Positions 54,887 through 64,000 are shown, counted from the stretch's first letter. The stretch is DNA of 64,000 nucleotides from Gordonia insulae (GCF_003855095.1 NZ_CP033972.1:1984001-2048000), one strand, 5' to 3'. Notes: generated from the letters alone by a model not told the origin. Made by a program: numbers and translations.

Positions 54887-55984
54887 GTGGACGATTTGAC
54901 GGGACGTGGTCATCAAGGCCGGCCGGTCACGACCACCGGGCACTCCGACGCCCGCTTCGACGACCGCTCTGCCTCGGAAGTCACCACGATCATCCCGATC
55001 GATGAGTTCGCCGACGCCCAGAGCGCATGGGACTCCGACAGCTGGGACCGGTACTACCGCCCGACGCTCTCGGAGATCACCCAGGACATCCTCATCCCCG
55101 AGAGCGAGTTCGACGCCTACGAGCACGACGAACCGTTCGACGTCGACGGCGCACGCCCGGACACCTTCTCACTCCGCAGCACCGACGGTGACGAGACTGT
55201 CGGCCACGTCTCCGACGAGAAGCCGTTCCGCACCAAGCCCGCCTCCCAGGGCAGCTCGGTACGCCGTGGCGGCAAGCACCGCATCAGCGCTCCCCCGGCC
55301 GCGCTGAAGGGCGGTCGCGCCGCCCTCATCGCGATGGCCGCCGGCGCTGCCGTCGCCGCGGTCGCCCAGGTGGGCACCACGGACACGACGACGACCACCC
55401 CTACCAACGCCGCCAACGTCGACGCGGCCGGCGAGACGCCCGATCTGGGTCCCGGTCTCGCCGCTGCCACCCCGGCGAAGGACATGAGCACCTTCACCGA
55501 CCAGCTCGCCGTCGGCAAGCAGATCGCGGCCGCGGAGGCCCAGCGGGAGAATCTTCTCCGCCGCCCGCTCTTCACCTCACCCCTTCCGCTCGGGCAGTAC
55601 CAGTTCACGTCGACGTTCGCGATGCGCTGGGGCAGCTTCCACGGCGGGATCGACTTCGCCGCACCACTGGGCACCCCGATCCACGCCGTCACCGACGGCG
55701 TCGTGATCGAGGCGGGCCCCGCATCCGGATACGGCAACTGGGTACAGGTCCGCGCCGCCGACGGCACCGTGACCATGTACGGCCACATGTCGTCCTCGGG
55801 TGTGCTGGTCCAGAAGGGCCAGCACGTCACTGCGGGCGATGTGATCGCACTCGTCGGCAGCGAGGGCTTCTCCACCGGTCCGCACTGCCACTTCGAGGTC
55901 TGGAAGGGCGGGACCACCAAGATCGATCCCGCACCCTGGCTGGCCACACACGGCGTCCGTCTCTCCCCGTACGTCGGCGGTTAG
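54887..55984 (+). CDS. M23-family (LytM-like) peptidoglycan endopeptidase
   Basis: 365 residues from GTG 54887; TTG 54896 has better spacing from GAGGTGG and may be the real start. An acidic N-terminal region of about 140 residues, a single hydrophobic helix (RAALIAMAAGAAVAAVAQVG), a linker, then the LytM domain: HGGIDFAAP (about 251; His and Asp zinc ligands), MYGHMSS and HCHFEVW (about 333; third ligand). All metal ligands are present. M. tuberculosis Rv0950c occupies the same position beside sucC. It probably cuts stem-peptide cross-links, membrane-anchored with a long cytoplasmic tail. Confidence 0.9.
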   Translation: MDDLTGRGHQGRPVTTTGHSDARFDDRSASEVTTIIPIDEFADAQSAWDSDSWDRYYRPTLSEITQDILIPESEFDAYEHDEPFDVDGARPDTFSLRSTDGDETVGHVSDEKPFRTKPASQGSSVRRGGKHRISAPPAALKGGRAALIAMAAGAAVAAVAQVGTTDTTTTTPTNAANVDAAGETPDLGPGLAAATPAKDMSTFTDQLAVGKQIAAAEAQRENLLRRPLFTSPLPLGQYQFTSTFAMRWGSFHGGIDFAAPLGTPIHAVTDGVVIEAGPASGYGNWVQVRAADGTVTMYGHMSSSGVLVQKGQHVTAGDVIALVGSEGFSTGPHCHFEVWKGGTTKIDPAPWLATHGVRLSPYVGG

Positions 55985-56023
55985 TTCCGACGCACGCCGA
56001 GCCCCGTTCGGCCGGACGTCTGA

Positions 56024-58528
56024 CTACAGCTTGTCGCCGGGCAGACCGCCGGCCGTCAGTAGCGTGACCCGTCCGACGTTGCCCCCGAACTCGAAGGTGA
56101 TGCGCTCGGTCGCACCACTGCCCTCCTTGGCCACGGCCTTGCCGAGACCGTACTTCGGGTGGTTGATGCGATCCCCGATGTCGTAGTTCACCTGCTTGTT
56201 GCGCCCGCGCGTCGGGTCCGTCGAGTACGAGGACCGTCCGCGGCCTCCCCCACCGAAGCCCGAATCACCGCGACCGAACACGCCACCCGACGATCCGAGA
56301 TGCCGACTCATCGACCGCCGGGGTTCGGTACGACGCCAATCGACCAGATGTTGCGGAATCTCTTGCAGGAAACGCGATTCCGGGTTCGAGACCGGCTGAC
56401 CCCACGATGCGCGGGTGATCGACCGGGTCACATACAGACGCTCCTTGGCCCGCGTGATGCCGACGTAGGCGAGTCGACGCTCCTCGCTCAGCTCGGCGGG
56501 GTCACCCAACGCGCGCATGTGCGGGAAATGCCCGTCCTCCCAGCCGGTCACGAACACCACGGGGAACTCGAGCCCCTTGGCGGTGTGCAGGGTCATCAAC
56601 GTGACCACACCCTCGCCCTCGTCGGGCAGCTGGTCGGCATCGGCGACCAGCGACACCTTCTCCAGGAACGAGGCCAGCGATCCGGGTTCGGGTTCGCCGT
56701 CGTTCGCCGGGATCTCATCGGCATCGTCCAGATCGTCGAAATCATCCGGCTCGCCGCTCGCGAGGCCGGCTGCCTCCGCACTGAATTCCCTTGCGACCGC
56801 GACCAGTTCGTTGATGTTGTCGAGGCGGGCGCCATCCTGGGGATCGCGCGACGCCTCGAGCTCCGCCCGATACCCGGTGCGCTCGACGATGGCGTCCACC
56901 AACTCGCCGATGTCGGCACCCTCCTCGGTGGCGTCGACGACGGCAACATCCTCACCCGCCTCCCCGGCCGCGCCGAAGGTGGCCAGGAAATCGTTGCGCA
57001 GACCCTCGATCAGCTCGACGAATCCGCCGATCTGCTTCACGGCGCGCGTGTTCAGCAGCGCCACCTTGCCTTCGGCACCCTCGACCAGCGCCTCGTAGAA
57101 GCTGATCCCACGATTCTCCGAATGCACCGCGACGCACGCCTCGGCACGATCTCCGATGCCACGCCGCGGAGTGTTCAGGATGCGTCGCAGACTCACCGCG
57201 TCGTCCGGGTTCGCGACCACCCGGAGATAGGCGACGATGTCGCGAACCTCCTTGCGCTCGTAGAACTTCGTCCCGCCGACGACCTTGTAGGGGATGCCGT
57301 GCCGGACGAACACCTCCTCGACCGATCGGGAGCCGGTGTTGGTGCGGTAGAACACCGCGATGTCGGAGTAGGAGTGGCTCGACGACCCGCCGATCGAGTA
57401 GTCGGTCAGCGACTCGATCTCCTTGGCGATGAACAGCGATTCCTCGCGGTCGGAATCGGCCACGTACCCGACGATCAGTTCACCGTCACCCGAGTCCGTC
57501 CACAGTCGCTTGTCCCGCCGGTTCTCGTTGCGGGAGATGACCGCGTTCGCCGCGGACAGGATCGTCTGCGTGGACCGATAGTTCTGCTCGAGGAGGATGG
57601 TCTCGGCGTTCGGGAAGTCTCGCTCGAATTCCTCGATGTTGCGGATCGTCGCCCCGCGGAAGGCATAGATCGACTGGTCGGCGTCGCCGACCACGCACAA
57701 TTCCGACGGCGGCACCGGCGACTCGGTGTCCGCGTCGCCGACGAGTTCCCGGATGAAGACGTACTGGGCGTGGTTGGTGTCCTGGTACTCGTCGACCATG
57801 ACGTGGCGGAACCGGCGACGGTAGTATTCGGCGACCTCGGGATGACGCTGCAGCAACGCCACGGTCTCGCCGATGAGGTCGTCGAAGTCGAACGCGTTGG
57901 CCGCCCGCAGGCGACGCTGATACTCCGCGAAGATCTGGGCGATCACCAGCACCGACGGTTCCCCGTCCGTCGCGGTCGCCAACGCGTCCTCCGGGCTGAT
58001 CAGTTCGTTCTTGAGGTTGGAGATGCTGACCGCGACACCACGCGGGCTGTACTTCTTGGGGTCGAGCTCCAGATCTCGGATGATCATGCCCAGCAGGCGC
58101 TTCGAGTCATCGGAGTCGTAGATGGAGAAATTCGAGTTGCGCGGTCCGAGCAGCGCCGACTGGGCACGCAGGATGCGGACACACGTCGAGTGGAAGGTCG
58201 ATACCCACATGAAGTTGGCCCGCGGACCCACGAGTTCGATGACCCGTTCCCGCATCTCCGCGGCGGCCTTGTTGGTGAAGGTGATCGCCAGGATCTGACC
58301 GGGAGTGGTGTCGCGCTCGGCGAGCAGATAGGCGATGCGCCGGGTGAGCACCGCGGTCTTGCCCGAACCCGCGCCCGCGACGATCAGCAGCGGAGCACCG
58401 GCATGCAGGACCGCCGCGCGTTGGGGCGGGTTCAGCCCGTCGAGGAGACGGGCGGTGCGGTCCTCGGGCGCGGTGCCGATACCGGATTCCGGGGAGGTGG
58501 GGGCCGTCTCGCGGGTGGAGCTTGTCAT
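56024..58528 (-). CDS. uvrD1: UvrD1/PcrA-type ATP-dependent DNA helicase
   Basis: 834 residues. Walker A AGAGSGKT (51-58), Walker B with DEYQDT, motif III GDADQSIYAFRGA, motif IV LEQNYRST, motif V TLHTAKGLEFPVVFV and motif VI VGITRAKERLYV are all intact. The Gly-rich linker (GVFGRGDSGFGGGGRGR) leads to a C-terminal Tudor-like domain (YDIGDRINHPKYGLGKAV), which in PcrA/UvrD1 contacts RNA polymerase or Ku. Role in nucleotide-excision and recombination repair. Converges on the M23 gene 40 bp away. Confidence 0.95.
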   Translation of the reverse strand: MTSSTRETAPTSPESGIGTAPEDRTARLLDGLNPPQRAAVLHAGAPLLIVAGAGSGKTAVLTRRIAYLLAERDTTPGQILAITFTNKAAAEMRERVIELVGPRANFMWVSTFHSTCVRILRAQSALLGPRNSNFSIYDSDDSKRLLGMIIRDLELDPKKYSPRGVAVSISNLKNELISPEDALATATDGEPSVLVIAQIFAEYQRRLRAANAFDFDDLIGETVALLQRHPEVAEYYRRRFRHVMVDEYQDTNHAQYVFIRELVGDADTESPVPPSELCVVGDADQSIYAFRGATIRNIEEFERDFPNAETILLEQNYRSTQTILSAANAVISRNENRRDKRLWTDSGDGELIVGYVADSDREESLFIAKEIESLTDYSIGGSSSHSYSDIAVFYRTNTGSRSVEEVFVRHGIPYKVVGGTKFYERKEVRDIVAYLRVVANPDDAVSLRRILNTPRRGIGDRAEACVAVHSENRGISFYEALVEGAEGKVALLNTRAVKQIGGFVELIEGLRNDFLATFGAAGEAGEDVAVVDATEEGADIGELVDAIVERTGYRAELEASRDPQDGARLDNINELVAVAREFSAEAAGLASGEPDDFDDLDDADEIPANDGEPEPGSLASFLEKVSLVADADQLPDEGEGVVTLMTLHTAKGLEFPVVFVTGWEDGHFPHMRALGDPAELSEERRLAYVGITRAKERLYVTRSITRASWGQPVSNPESRFLQEIPQHLVDWRRTEPRRSMSRHLGSSGGVFGRGDSGFGGGGRGRSSYSTDPTRGRNKQVNYDIGDRINHPKYGLGKAVAKEGSGATERITFEFGGNVGRVTLLTAGGLPGDKL

Positions 58529-58636
58529 CAGGAGACAAGGCTACTCCGGCGGGCCGACATTCCCGGACACGGGCGACCGGCCGGGAAGCCGCGCGGACGG
58601 ACCGTCGGGGATCCGCGCACCGGGTGGCGCAGCGGT

Positions 58637-58659
58637 TACGATATGCCCGAAATCTCGGG
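58637..58659 (+). promoter_or_regulatory. Candidate -10 box and palindrome in the uvrD1-DUF gap
   Basis: TACGAT (58637-58642) is followed by CCCGA-AATC-TCGGG (58646-58659), a perfect 5-bp inverted repeat. The gap of 247 bp holds the divergent promoters of uvrD1 and the exported protein. Confidence 0.35.
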
Positions 58660-58775
58660 ATGTGTGCCGCCCGGGGGGTCATTCATCCGGCGCATGTTGC
58701 CGACCGCGCCCGTCGTGGTCTGCTGTCACCATGGACGACCGCTGTGGGTCGTCCCGGCATCTGAAGGGGTCTGCG

Positions 58776-60371
58776 ATGAAGCGTCAGTCCAACACCGTCC
58801 CCGTGTTGGTGTTCGGCACCGGGGTCGTCGCGTTGATCGTCGCACTGATCCTCGCCTTCGTGCCGTTCTCCACCAGCGGCGCCGCCGAACCGACCGCGGC
58901 CTTCACCGCGCAGAAGAATCTCGACGAGGTCGCCTTCCAACTGGGCAGCGCCCCCGGGGCGCGCTATTCCGGGACGTTGTCGATGACCAGCGACGGTTCC
59001 GCGGGCACCAAGACGGTCGAATTCACCGATCTCACCGTGGCGTCCACCAAGAACGCCGAAGGCAGCATCACCTTCGATTCGACGGGCGCGCAGTACCGCC
59101 AGATCGGCAACTACCGCTACGTCAACGGACCGTCGAAGCTCTGGCGGGACCTGTTCGCCGGTGCGTCGATCGCCAGTCAGATCGACTTCGCCGCAACGGA
59201 CAACAAGTGGACCAATCTGCGGTATTCGGGTCTGCCGGACCTGGGCTATCTGTTGTCACCGGCCCTGCTCGCGGGACGGATCGGCAACACCGAGCGCGTC
59301 AAGGAACCCGAACTCGGCCTCGAGCTGCCCGCGCCGAACAAAGGTCTGCCCGACGCCCGGTTCTGGCCCACCAGCGACCCGCAGGTGACCGCCATCGGTG
59401 CCGACAAGGTGCAGGTCGGGACGATGGAGACGACGTTCGATCCGTCGTCGAAGCGGGTCACCCACATCAAGGGCGAGTTCGCCCGGGAGGGCTACCGCGT
59501 GACCGTGGACACGGCGGTGGACCTGCTTGCGCCCGAGGACCTGACCAAGCTCTTCGCCAACGAGCGATCCCTCGTCCCGGAACTCACCAACGTCCCAGCC
59601 CCTGCGGTACCGCTCGCCGGCAATGCGATCAACACCCGCGCCTCCGGCAACTGCACCACGGCCGCCTGCGAGTTCACCATCGCGGCCAGCGGCGCGCTCG
59701 CCCCCGAGGTCGTCACCGAGATGCGCGGGGCCACCGGCCACGTGAACTTCGGGATCACCGTGCAGTTCGAGGTCGACGGCTCCCGTGCGGGCGAACGCGG
59801 CGGCACCTGCACGCGGGTCCTCACCGTCCCGTTCGGCGGTCGAACCCAGACCACGTGCTCGGCGACGAATCTGCCGCCCGGTTCCCGCAGCGTCAAGACC
59901 GCCACGAACATCCAGTTGCTGCCGTTCATCGAGGTGACCGCGACAGATCTGACGGACTACATCGACAGCCAGGAAAAGTCGAGCAAGCAGCCTGTCGAGA
60001 TGGTGCGCACGGGCTCCAAGAAGGCCGAGGCGGCCCGCTACAACGACCAAGTGGCCGGATTCCCGAGCAGCTACGGCATCAAGCAGGGTGACTACGTCTT
60101 CGACGGCGTCGGCCCCGAGGGCAACCTGTTCGTCGCGTTCGGACCCGGCTACGCACAGCACATCACCACCGGGCGGCTCGACCCGAGTTGGTCGGGGACG
60201 TCCATGCTCACCGATCAGTTGAAGCAGCAGATCGCCGCCTCCGGCGACCGCGAGATCACCTATGTGACCGCGGAGGAGGAACTCGCGACCGCCCTGCGGC
60301 TGCTCGCCATCGGCGAGGGCATCAGCTCGGACAAGTTGAAGGTGTTCGCGACCGCGCCCGACAACTCGTGA
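58776..60371 (+). CDS. Membrane-anchored exported protein with degenerate Tox-REase-5-like C-terminal domain
   Basis: 531 residues from ATG 58776 (AAGGGG 6 nt upstream). A TM segment at about 8-30 anchors a large outside part. The first outer domain (GTLSMTSDGS..., ITFDSTGAQYRQIGNYRYVNGPSKLW) is beta-rich and resembles LppX/LprG-like lipid-binding folds only vaguely. Near 441-459 lies FDGVGPEGNLFVAFGPGY and later QLKQQIAASGDREITYVTAEEELATALR, which match the layout of the restriction-endonuclease toxin family 5; the usual E/D-x-K nuclease residues are V-A-F here, so the domain is probably inactive. Family assignment is tentative. Confidence 0.6.
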   Translation: MKRQSNTVPVLVFGTGVVALIVALILAFVPFSTSGAAEPTAAFTAQKNLDEVAFQLGSAPGARYSGTLSMTSDGSAGTKTVEFTDLTVASTKNAEGSITFDSTGAQYRQIGNYRYVNGPSKLWRDLFAGASIASQIDFAATDNKWTNLRYSGLPDLGYLLSPALLAGRIGNTERVKEPELGLELPAPNKGLPDARFWPTSDPQVTAIGADKVQVGTMETTFDPSSKRVTHIKGEFAREGYRVTVDTAVDLLAPEDLTKLFANERSLVPELTNVPAPAVPLAGNAINTRASGNCTTAACEFTIAASGALAPEVVTEMRGATGHVNFGITVQFEVDGSRAGERGGTCTRVLTVPFGGRTQTTCSATNLPPGSRSVKTATNIQLLPFIEVTATDLTDYIDSQEKSSKQPVEMVRTGSKKAEAARYNDQVAGFPSSYGIKQGDYVFDGVGPEGNLFVAFGPGYAQHITTGRLDPSWSGTSMLTDQLKQQIAASGDREITYVTAEEELATALRLLAIGEGISSDKLKVFATAPDNS

Positions 60372-60380
60372 CCTGACGGG

Positions 60381-62300
60381 TCAACCGACGAGCCGCGCCT
60401 CGGCCACCTCGCCGACCCGACCCTCGCCGGTGTGCAACGTCAGTCCCGCCGTGACCGGACGGACGGCGATGGCGCGTCCGCGACCTTCCAGCTGGACGTA
60501 GACGACGTGCAGACCTGCCTGCACCGGTACCCGGACCGTGCGTCCACCCTCCAGCGACATGTCGAGTTGCCCGGATCGGTTGGCGCAGTAGCTGACACCG
60601 ATCGTCCAGCGCCACTGGATCAATGGGCCGTCGAGGGACAGGCGCCCGGGACCGGTGATCTCCGGCCGATCGCATGCCCCGCGGCCGGGACGGATCTTGC
60701 GGGCCGGGGTCACCGCACCCGGAACGAGGTTGCCGGCACTGTCGAGCACGTTGAGCCGGTCGGTGGTCACCGCGAACTCCGGACGATCCCGCACGCGTCC
60801 GAAGGTATGACTGATCTGGTTGTTCGGGTATGCGACCGGCAACAGCACCTCGAGCGGCAGGGACTGGTCGAACATCGGATGGTCGCGGTTGGCGGCCAGC
60901 GAGCGCTTCGCGGTGGCGAGATAGTCGCCGGTCGGGTCGTCGCGCCACGACGTCGAGAACGACACGAGGGAGATCGTCGCCGAGGCGACGGCGAGCGCGC
61001 CGACCAGAGCCACCACCGGCACGAGGCCACGATCGTCGGCACCGGGTCGCGCATGGCGGACGGCGGTCGCCGTGCGGGCACGCTCCGGCGAGCCGATGAT
61101 GAGCGCGATCGCGATCGTGATCACCACCGCGGTGTCGGGGAGGTAGCGCATCGTCTGGGCGAGCTCGAGTGCCGTGTTGGCGCTGGAGCGGTTCCACATC
61201 ACCGGAATCTGTGCGGCGATCACGTAGAACGCGGTGCAGATGACCACCCCGGCAGCACCGCGACGTCGTGACACCGCCCACCAGACGAGCACCGCGAGGA
61301 CCACCCACCCGAGCACGATCATCCAGACCGGAGGGAAGCCCATCGGTGGACTCGGCACCCACCGTTCCCACTCCCATGGTCCGCCGACGAAGGACGGGAT
61401 GACCGCGTCGTTGATCGACCGCCACACCAAGCGCGCGGTCTGTGCGATCGAATGCTGACCGGCGGTGGCATCGGAGACGGAGAAAAAGACGACCAGCCAG
61501 ATGACGAAGACGATTGACATCGACGCCCACAGCGTGCGCGCCGCGGAGAAGGCGCGCGTCAGTGCCGTGTCGGCGTATCCCGGGGTCGCACGGTCATCGC
61601 CGATCGCCCCGGTCGCGTCCGGATCCGCCGTCGCGGTGGTCCCCGGCGACCGGGATCCCGTGTAGCGCACGGCCAGCACCGCCGCCGCGAAAGCAACCGG
61701 GAGGATGAACAACGACTTCTCGAAGAATGCGAGCGCCACCACGAAGATCACCGTCGACCGGATGACGATCAGGCGCGCGTCCGGTCGCCGGCCACGCGAC
61801 CGGACCAGCAGGACCGCGTCGGCGACGATCCAGGCCATCGCGGCCTGCATCGGCAGCGAGTTGAGGGCTGCCGCCCACCACGCGAACGCCGGGACCGTCA
61901 TCGGGGTGACCAGATAGAACGCCAGCGCGGCCAACGCCCCGATCCCGGCGGTCCGACCCGCCACGACCCGGATCATCCGCCACACGGCGAGCGATGCCAG
62001 CGCCTGCATCACCACGAGGGTGATCGCCGGGAGGACCCAGTTCACCGGTGCGATCACCGTGGAGATGCCGGCGACCAGGAAGGCAGCGGGCATGAAATGT
62101 CCGTCGTGACTGTGGCCGAGGTAGTCCCAGCTGAGGATGGGCTGCGACGACGCGCGGCCGATCAGCACGAGATCGTCCCAATAGAAGTTGCCGGTGGCCG
62201 CCAGCCAGGCCCGAACCACCAGCTGCGCGATGATCAACGCGATGGCCACCGACGACACCGTCCGCCTGCTGAGCATGCGGTCCAGTCTCACGGCCACCAT
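60381..62300 (-). CDS. Polytopic membrane protein, possible GT-C-like glycosyltransferase
   Basis: 639 residues from ATG 62300. About ten to twelve hydrophobic helices occupy the first 450 residues, then an outside C-terminal domain of about 190 residues, beta-rich with GRLSLDGPLIQWRWTIG. An early NFYWDDLVLI, with an acidic pair after the first helix, recalls the catalytic loop of GT-C glycosyltransferases, but I cannot assign a family with certainty. It is convergent with the gene at 58776 and divergent from chorismate mutase by 22 bp. Confidence 0.7.
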   Translation of the reverse strand: MVAVRLDRMLSRRTVSSVAIALIIAQLVVRAWLAATGNFYWDDLVLIGRASSQPILSWDYLGHSHDGHFMPAAFLVAGISTVIAPVNWVLPAITLVVMQALASLAVWRMIRVVAGRTAGIGALAALAFYLVTPMTVPAFAWWAAALNSLPMQAAMAWIVADAVLLVRSRGRRPDARLIVIRSTVIFVVALAFFEKSLFILPVAFAAAVLAVRYTGSRSPGTTATADPDATGAIGDDRATPGYADTALTRAFSAARTLWASMSIVFVIWLVVFFSVSDATAGQHSIAQTARLVWRSINDAVIPSFVGGPWEWERWVPSPPMGFPPVWMIVLGWVVLAVLVWWAVSRRRGAAGVVICTAFYVIAAQIPVMWNRSSANTALELAQTMRYLPDTAVVITIAIALIIGSPERARTATAVRHARPGADDRGLVPVVALVGALAVASATISLVSFSTSWRDDPTGDYLATAKRSLAANRDHPMFDQSLPLEVLLPVAYPNNQISHTFGRVRDRPEFAVTTDRLNVLDSAGNLVPGAVTPARKIRPGRGACDRPEITGPGRLSLDGPLIQWRWTIGVSYCANRSGQLDMSLEGGRTVRVPVQAGLHVVYVQLEGRGRAIAVRPVTAGLTLHTGEGRVGEVAEARLVG

Positions 62301-62322
62301 GGCCCGTGGCAAAATCGGTCGG

Positions 62323-62670
62323 GTGACTGACGCCAACACACCCGACGACAAGGCCGGTAGCGCCATCGGTACCGGAACACCGTTCGACGCGGACGCCTAC
62401 GACCTGTCCGCGGATGTCGACGCGTTGGCCGAGGACATCGACCTGCTCCGCGGTGAGATCGATCGCCTCGATGCGATGATCCTGGCCGCCGTCAAGCGCC
62501 GTTCGGCGGTGTCGAAGAAGATCGGTGCGGCCCGGATGGCCTCCGGTGGCCCGCGGTTGGTGCACAGTCGCGAGGTCAAGGTCCTCGACCGCTTCGCCGA
62601 ACTCGGCCAGGAGGGCCATACGCTCGCGATGTTGCTGCTGCGGCTGGGTCGCGGTCCGCTGGGTCGCTAG
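62323..62670 (+). CDS. Chorismate mutase (AroQ type)
   Basis: 115 residues from GTG 62323. [30 protein letters not shown] is the first AroQ helix with the substrate-binding Arg/Lys residues; a 30-residue acidic N-terminal tail precedes it. Corresponds to M. tuberculosis Rv0948c, which becomes efficient only in complex with DAHP synthase. It converts chorismate to prephenate for Phe/Tyr synthesis. 44 bp upstream of pgi. Confidence 0.92.
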   Translation: MTDANTPDDKAGSAIGTGTPFDADAYDLSADVDALAEDIDLLRGEIDRLDAMILAAVKRRSAVSKKIGAARMASGGPRLVHSREVKVLDRFAELGQEGHTLAMLLLRLGRGPLGR

Positions 62671-62701
62671 CCAAGCCGTCGCGGCCCGGGCAACGACAGC
62701 A

Positions 62702-62714
62702 TAGGGTTGACGCC
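62702..62714 (+). promoter_or_regulatory. Candidate leaderless promoter (-10 TAGGGT) of pgi
   Basis: TAGGGT (62702-62707) is 7 nt before the pgi ATG at 62715. The ribosome-site region is lacking, in line with a leaderless transcript, although read-through from chorismate mutase is also possible. Confidence 0.45.
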
Positions 62715-64000
62715 ATGAGTGACGTCTCCGGCAGCGACTTCGACACCAGTGACCACGACGACATCACCGCAACCCAATCCTGGCAGGCACTCGCCGCGCA
62801 TCAGCCGCACGTCTACGCGATGCATCTGCGTGAGGTGTTCGCCGTGGATCCCGACCGCGGCCGGGAACTGACGGTCGACGTCGGCGACCTGCACATCGAC
62901 TACTCCAAGCACCGCGTCCTGCGGGAGACCCTGGAGTTGTTGGCCAGCCTGGCCCGCGAGGTCGGTCTCGAGGACCGCCGGGACGACATGTTCGCCGGCG
63001 AGCACATCAACACCTCCGAGGATCGTGCGGTGCTGCACACCGCGCTCCGCCTACCTGCCGACGCGTCCCTGCACGTCGACGGACAGGACGTCGTAGCGGA
63101 CGTGCACGAAGTCCTCACGGCCATGGGCGAGTTCACCGACCGACTGCGCAGCGGCGAGTGGAAGGGCCACACCGGCAAGGCCATCACCGACGTCGTCAAC
63201 ATCGGCATCGGAGGTTCGGACCTGGGACCGGTGATGGTCTACCAGGCGCTGCGCCACTACGTCGACGCGGGCATCCGTTGCCATTTCGTCTCCAACGTCG
63301 ACCCGGCCGACATGGTCGGCACGCTCGCCGACCTCGACGCCGAGACCACCCTGTTCATCATCGCGTCCAAGACGTTCACCACACTCGAGACGCTGACCAA
63401 CGCCGCCGCCGCGCGCACTTGGTTGCTGAGCGAACTCGGCGCGGGTGATGACGCTGTCGCCAAACATTTCGTCGCCGTCAGCACCAACGCCGACGAGGTC
63501 GCGAAGTTCGGTATCGACACCGTCAACATGTTCGGCTTCTGGGATTGGGTCGGTGGCCGGTACTCGGTCGACTCGGCCATCGGGCTGTCGGTGATGGCCG
63601 CGATCGGCAAAGGCCGCTTCGCCGAGTTCCTCGACGGCTTCCACATCGTCGACGAACATTTCCGCACCGCGCCACTGGAACAGAACGCGCCGGTGATCCT
63701 GGGCCTGATCGGCCTCTGGTACAGCAACTTCTGGGATGCGCAATCGCGGGTCGTGCTCCCCTACTCCAATGACATGGCCAGGTTCGCGGCATATCTGCAG
63801 CAGTTGACCATGGAGTCCAACGGCAAGTCCGTGACCGCGCACGGGCATCATGTGACAACCGACACCGGCGAGGTGTTCTGGGGTGAGCCGGGCACCAACG
63901 GCCAACACGCCTTCTACCAATTGCTGCACCAGGGCACGCGGATGATCCCGGCCGATTTCATCGGGTTCGCCGACCCCACAGATGATCTCCCGACGGCCGA
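62715..64000 (+). CDS. pgi: Glucose-6-phosphate isomerase (truncated by window edge)
   Basis: 428 codons are visible, no stop before the edge; the full enzyme is about 550 residues. [14 protein letters not shown] is the sugar-phosphate loop and [15 protein letters not shown] and the [19 protein letters not shown] signature are intact, including the catalytic Glu and His. It interconverts glucose 6-phosphate and fructose 6-phosphate. Follows chorismate mutase in the same direction as in M. tuberculosis. Confidence 0.96.
   Translation, partial: MSDVSGSDFDTSDHDDITATQSWQALAAHQPHVYAMHLREVFAVDPDRGRELTVDVGDLHIDYSKHRVLRETLELLASLAREVGLEDRRDDMFAGEHINTSEDRAVLHTALRLPADASLHVDGQDVVADVHEVLTAMGEFTDRLRSGEWKGHTGKAITDVVNIGIGGSDLGPVMVYQALRHYVDAGIRCHFVSNVDPADMVGTLADLDAETTLFIIASKTFTTLETLTNAAAARTWLLSELGAGDDAVAKHFVAVSTNADEVAKFGIDTVNMFGFWDWVGGRYSVDSAIGLSVMAAIGKGRFAEFLDGFHIVDEHFRTAPLEQNAPVILGLIGLWYSNFWDAQSRVVLPYSNDMARFAAYLQQLTMESNGKSVTAHGHHVTTDTGEVFWGEPGTNGQHAFYQLLHQGTRMIPADFIGFADPTDDLPTA

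Noticed and set aside
55985..56023. Terminator between the M23 gene and uvrD1
   Set aside because: Only short GACG/CGTC and GGCC pairings exist in the 39-bp gap; no stem strong enough to call.
56159..60091. A 1310-codon open frame on the plus strand
   Set aside because: It is the shadow of uvrD1 and then of the exported-protein gene in another frame; no recognisable motif.
1..64000. tRNA, rRNA, CRISPR array, insertion sequence or phage genes
   Set aside because: I looked for cloverleaf-like blocks, regular spacer arrays, transposase or integrase motifs and terminal inverted repeats. None was seen; the repeats at 23.0-23.3 kb and 24.3-24.4 kb do not fit these classes.

Overview
The window is a GC-rich actinobacterial chromosome segment, most likely from a mycolic-acid-containing member of the Mycobacteriales (Gordonia, Dietzia or Rhodococcus type; Gordonia is my best guess, from sequence style only). 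Evidence: PapA-type acyltransferases, a DUF5336/PerM pair, a UvrD1/PcrA-type helicase, an M23 peptidase beside sucCD, frequent GTG/TTG starts, and a gene order matching the M. tuberculosis Rv0946c-Rv0959 backbone. From the right end leftwards: pgi, chorismate mutase, uvrD1, M23 peptidase, sucC-sucD, a DUF5336 protein, perM, purN-purH, a MoxR-type ATPase and its VWA partner. Other blocks are inserted between these backbone genes.

Region 1 (1-11.3 kb) is an accessory lipid or glycolipid locus. It has two WS/DGAT-like condensation-fold proteins (the first cut by the window edge), a GT1 and a GT2 glycosyltransferase, a DrrAB-like ABC exporter, and three tandem PapA-like acyltransferases that all carry an exact H-x3-D-x14-Y motif. 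No polyketide synthase is visible, so the acyl chains must come from elsewhere or from beyond the left edge. The product is unknown; this is the best candidate for an undescribed system. Region 2 (11.3-17.9 kb) holds a secreted CocE-type hydrolase, a TRIC-like channel, rpmF with a strong terminator, two proline/tyrosine-rich DUF4190 membrane proteins, an AEC transporter and a DUF1707 protein. Region 3 (18-23 kb) holds the VWA/MoxR pair and an ArsR-SRPBCC-DinB-like operon with two perfect palindromic operators, followed by a REP-like repeat patch.

Region 4 (23.3-28.2 kb) is an organosulfonate locus: an ssuC-ssuA-ssuB-like importer, a TauD-family dioxygenase with its own repeat-containing leader, and a TauE/SafE permease. 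The importer and the tauD leader share a nearly identical promoter layout. Region 5 (28.2-33.2 kb) is purH, purN, perM and DUF5336. Region 6 (33.4-47.9 kb) is a branched-chain (leucine) catabolic operon like M. tuberculosis Rv2498c-Rv2506: accD1, accA1, fadE19, a MaoC hydratase, an HMG-CoA lyase-like citE that carries a frameshift, fadD35 and acetoacetyl-CoA synthetase. A divergent fused indolepyruvate:ferredoxin oxidoreductase and a TetR regulator lie beside it.

Region 7 (47.9-54.5 kb) has a Nudix-nitroreductase composite frame, an AccD3-like fused carboxyltransferase, an SRPBCC protein, an RDD protein, an unusual V/I-D-L-repeat protein, and sucD/sucC closed by a strong terminator. Region 8 (54.9-64 kb) has the M23 peptidase, uvrD1, an exported protein with a degenerate toxin-like nuclease domain, a polytopic membrane protein, chorismate mutase, and pgi truncated by the right edge. 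I saw no tRNA, rRNA, CRISPR array, insertion sequence or prophage. All family calls were made by eye from protein motifs and context.
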